Source: an uncultured Bdellovibrionales bacterium (GTDB taxonomy: Bacteria; Bdellovibrionota; Bdellovibrionia; Bdellovibrionales; UBA1609). Taken from it: DNA of 7,456 nucleotides. A program made the position numbers and the translations under genes. Positions 5,203-7,456 of the stretch are shown here, piece after piece (position 1 is the stretch's first letter; every line of letters begins with the position of its first letter). The DNA is taken from NCBI GenBank assembly GCA_937980625.1, contig CALJPJ010000133.1:1-7456 (forward strand), given 5' to 3'. The notes beneath the pieces were generated by a model. It was not told the DNA's origin, did not search any database, and saw only the letters and a list, made by a program, of their open reading frames with translations.

Positions 5203-5944
5203 ATTATTTTTCTCAATACTGTTATTTTCTCAAGGGCTATACGCTTTTACCATTATACACCCTGGTATTAAAGGGTTTAAAGGAGGGTCAGTAAAAGTTC
5301 ATATAAGCCCGGCAAATTGTTATAATGGTGCGGTTAGCGATATAAAAGACTCAATTGAATTTTGGAATAATGCCGTACATTCTAATTTAGAAATGAAAAA
5401 AGGTGATAATGTTTCGACGTCAGAAACAGATATTACTAGTAACAACTTTTCTGAACAAGTAGTAATAGGTTGTACAGCTGATATAGATACCTTAACAGGT
5501 GCTGCTGATGCTCAAGATAATATTTTAGCCTTTGCTAAGGCTGATGACTATGTTCTTGGTGATAAGCATATAGATAAGGGGTATATAATATTAAATGTGA
5601 CCCCTGGTGGTCGTGCAGATATGACTAACTTGAGTAAAGGGACGAGAGTGGCAACGATTGCACATGAATTAGGCCATGTTCTTGGTCTAGGTCATTCAAG
5701 TGTGAAAGGCTCTTTGATGTACTTTTCTAGTTCGACGAGTGAAGCTAGGCTGCACAGAGATGATATTGATGGAATTAGGCATTTATACCCGCAAAATGAG
5801 TTAGATGGTGATTATTTTTTAGGTTGTGGCTTGATTCGAATGGATAAATCAAATAATAATCCGAGTGGCCTTGTAGCAATAGTTACAATTTTATTTATAC
5901 CCTTGGCTTTTAGTTTAATTTTACGACGAAGAGAAACTATCTAA
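5195..5944 (+). CDS. Matrixin-type (M10) zinc metalloprotease with C-terminal sorting-like tail
   Basis: This is a 249-residue exported metzincin. Residues 1-17 are a signal peptide (GLYA before the cut). The zinc motif is HELGHVLGLGH at 157-167, with three His ligands and E158 as base. The Met-turn is at SLMYF (M175), followed by 'HRDDIDGIRHLYP' (187-199), the usual matrixin ending where the D-x-x-G-I-x-x-L-Y helix closes the catalytic domain. No typical cysteine-switch propeptide is visible. After the domain come a short linker with C211 in GCGLIRMD, a small polar stretch (NNNPSG), a hydrophobic helix at about 226-243, then R244-R246 and three final residues. This motif-helix-basic-end layout resembles tripartite sorting signals (MYXO-CTERM, GlyGly-CTERM kind), but no known motif matches exactly. 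It should act on proteins at the cell surface or outside. It overlaps the barrel-like gene by 8 nt and precedes uup by 25 bp. Confidence 0.9.
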   Translation: MVKLFFSILLFSQGLYAFTIIHPGIKGFKGGSVKVHISPANCYNGAVSDIKDSIEFWNNAVHSNLEMKKGDNVSTSETDITSNNFSEQVVIGCTADIDTLTGAADAQDNILAFAKADDYVLGDKHIDKGYIILNVTPGGRADMTNLSKGTRVATIAHELGHVLGLGHSSVKGSLMYFSSSTSEARLHRDDIDGIRHLYPQNELDGDYFLGCGLIRMDKSNNNPSGLVAIVTILFIPLAFSLILRRRETI

Positions 5945-5954
5945 TATTTTTTAT

Positions 5955-5972
5955 TAAAAGGCACTTTGTTTG
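5955..5972 (+). promoter_or_regulatory. Ribosome binding site and TTG start of uup
   Basis: AAAAGG (5956-5961) lies 8 nt before TTG at 5970. An in-frame TAA at 5955-5957 closes the frame upstream, and no ATG or GTG lies between it and the first conserved residues. TTG is therefore the only reasonable start. Confidence 0.65.
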
Positions 5973-7456
5973 AAAAATTTAATTTCTTTAAATCAAGTCT
6001 CAAAATCTTATGGAGCTAAAACTTTATTCAAACAATTATCCTTAAATATTCATAGTGGTGAAAAAATAGCTATTATTGGTAAAAACGGGGCTGGTAAATC
6101 TACGCTACTTAAGTTGATGGCCAATCAAGTAAAACCTGAAAATGGCGAAGTAATTAGACAAAAATATTTATCCGTATCATATGTGCCGCAGGTGGCAAAT
6201 TACGAAACTAGTAGTACAATACAAAAGATAGTTACCTCTTCGTTTATAGGAAATCAAAGTGATAAAGACACACAAGTAAGTATTGCCTTATCAAAGTGTG
6301 GCTTTGAGGATCATTTAGTTTTAGTGAGCTCTTTATCTGGTGGCTGGTTAAAAAGGCTATCTATAGCATGCGCTATAGTTAATAACCCAGAGGTTTTACT
6401 TCTTGATGAACCCACTAATCATATGGATTGGAATTCGATTAAGTGGTTGGAAAAAACTTTAAATTCTTGGTCAGGAGCTTTTGTTATGATAAGCCACGAC
6501 AGAAATTTTTTAGATCAAACCACGAATCGAACCGTTGAAATCGGCCAAGCATTTTTAAATGAGCATTTATCTTACTCGGTACCCTACAGTCAATATTTGC
6601 TAAAAAGGGAAAGCTATTTTGAAGAACAACAAAAACTTTCTGAAAGCTTAAATAATAAAGCCAAAAGAGAGCTTGAGTGGTTAAGAGCGGGAGTGAAAGC
6701 TAGAACCACAAAAAGTCGTTCAAGAATAAAAGAAGCTTATGAGTTGTTTGACAATGTCGGTTCGGTCGATAAACGCATAAGAGAGTCTAAGGCTAAAATA
6801 GACTTTTCTATTGATGAAAGCGGCCGGCAAACTAAGCGCCTGTTAGAACTAAAAAATGTGAGTAAATCATTTGCTGATAAAAAACTCTTCAAAGATTTAA
6901 ACTTTAGCTTTTCACCAAAAACCAGATTGGCATTGCTGGGTGAAAATGGATCAGGAAAAACCACATTAGTCAAAATTATTACTGATGATATTGAGCCCAC
7001 CTCTGGTGAAGTAAAAAGAGCCAAGCAATTAAATGTGGTGTACTTTGATCAGGCTAAAAAAATACTAGATCATGAAGTGACTATATTTGAATACTTAGGT
7101 GAGGGGAGTGAGCATGTTGTCTTTAAAGAGAACTCAATGCATGTGGCCAGTTATGCAACTAAGTTTTTATTTACTCAAGATCATTTTTATTTAAAAATCT
7201 CTCAATTATCTGGTGGAGAAAAAGCAAGATTACAATTGGCTAAAATTTTGTTATTACCTTGTGATATTTTAATTTTAGATGAACCGACCAATGATTTAGA
7301 TATTTACTCTATTGAAGCTTTAGAAAGCTTGCTTATGGGACTAAAAACTTCATTAATTTTAATATCTCACGATAAAAGTTTTATTGAAAATATCTGTCAC
7401 CAGTTTTTAGCATTGGAAGGAGATGGTCAGTGGAATACATATGCTGATATTGACCA
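5970..7456 (+). CDS. uup: ABC-F ATPase Uup (3' end beyond window)
   Basis: 495 residues are visible and the frame is open to the window end. There are two ABC cassettes. First: Walker A GKNGAGKST (37-45), signature LSGGW (122-126), Walker B LLLDEPTNHMD with D146-E147, and H-loop H176. Second: Walker A GENGSGKTT (324-332), signature LSGGE (413-417), Walker B LDEPTNDLD with D437-E438, and H-loop H467. The first signature 'SGGW', the linker 'LEWLRAGVKARTTKSRSR' (about 231-248) and the 'LEGDGQW..Y' end are characteristic of Uup among ABC-F proteins. The usual C-terminal coiled-coil domain would start just past the window. There are no TM helices. Uup is a cytoplasmic ribosome-associated ATPase; in E. 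coli, uup mutants show increased precise excision of transposons and effects on ribosome and replication intermediates. Start: TTG with AAAAGG 8 nt upstream. It follows the matrixin gene by 25 bp with no terminator, so it is probably co-transcribed, though no functional link is apparent. Confidence 0.92.
   Translation, partial: MKNLISLNQVSKSYGAKTLFKQLSLNIHSGEKIAIIGKNGAGKSTLLKLMANQVKPENGEVIRQKYLSVSYVPQVANYETSSTIQKIVTSSFIGNQSDKDTQVSIALSKCGFEDHLVLVSSLSGGWLKRLSIACAIVNNPEVLLLDEPTNHMDWNSIKWLEKTLNSWSGAFVMISHDRNFLDQTTNRTVEIGQAFLNEHLSYSVPYSQYLLKRESYFEEQQKLSESLNNKAKRELEWLRAGVKARTTKSRSRIKEAYELFDNVGSVDKRIRESKAKIDFSIDESGRQTKRLLELKNVSKSFADKKLFKDLNFSFSPKTRLALLGENGSGKTTLVKIITDDIEPTSGEVKRAKQLNVVYFDQAKKILDHEVTIFEYLGEGSEHVVFKENSMHVASYATKFLFTQDHFYLKISQLSGGEKARLQLAKILLLPCDILILDEPTNDLDIYSIEALESLLMGLKTSLILISHDKSFIENICHQFLALEGDGQWNTYADID

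Noticed and set aside
6737..7024. Minus-strand 95-residue open frame
   Set aside because: It lies opposite the well-supported uup coding region, including its second Walker A; it is a shadow frame.

Overview
This is an AT-rich bacterial window using ordinary bacterial starts (ATG, GTG, TTG) and Shine-Dalgarno sites. It carries a Uup-type ABC-F ATPase, a secreted SpHex-like GH20 hexosaminidase, two different secreted zinc metalloproteases and a beta-barrel-like envelope protein. This mix suggests a Gram-negative, probably a low-GC relative of Bdellovibrio/Bacteriovorax. The taxonomic placement is inference from gene content and composition only.

Layout: (1) 2-970, plus strand: the tail of a GNAT acetyltransferase, an N-lobe-only fragment of an aminoglycoside/choline-type phosphotransferase, and, 3 bp further on, a very AT-rich gene for a two-helix membrane protein with a likely PH-like domain. 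(2) 983-2509, minus strand: a complete exported GH20 beta-N-acetylhexosaminidase, convergent with the previous gene. (3) 2510-3007: a divergent intergenic region whose centre is a perfect 54-bp inverted repeat around a 41-nt spacer. (4) 3008-3916, plus: a secreted, cysteine-rich M48-like metalloprotease. (5) 3917-4419: a gene-free AT-rich stretch with several small dyads. (6) 4420 to the window end, plus: a tight cluster of a beta-barrel-like protein with a 58-residue lysine-rich tail, a matrixin-type metalloprotease overlapping it by 8 nt and carrying a C-terminal sorting-like tail, and uup, which begins with TTG and runs off the window.

The exported genes fit a lifestyle that breaks down external polymers: GH20 releases GlcNAc from chitin or peptidoglycan fragments, and the two proteases cut proteins at or outside the cell surface. 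The most notable points are the large perfect inverted repeat, the barrel/matrixin gene pair with its odd C-termini, and the broken kinase gene whose end supplies the ribosome binding site of the next gene. No phage, CRISPR, rRNA or tRNA gene and no recognisable insertion sequence was seen.
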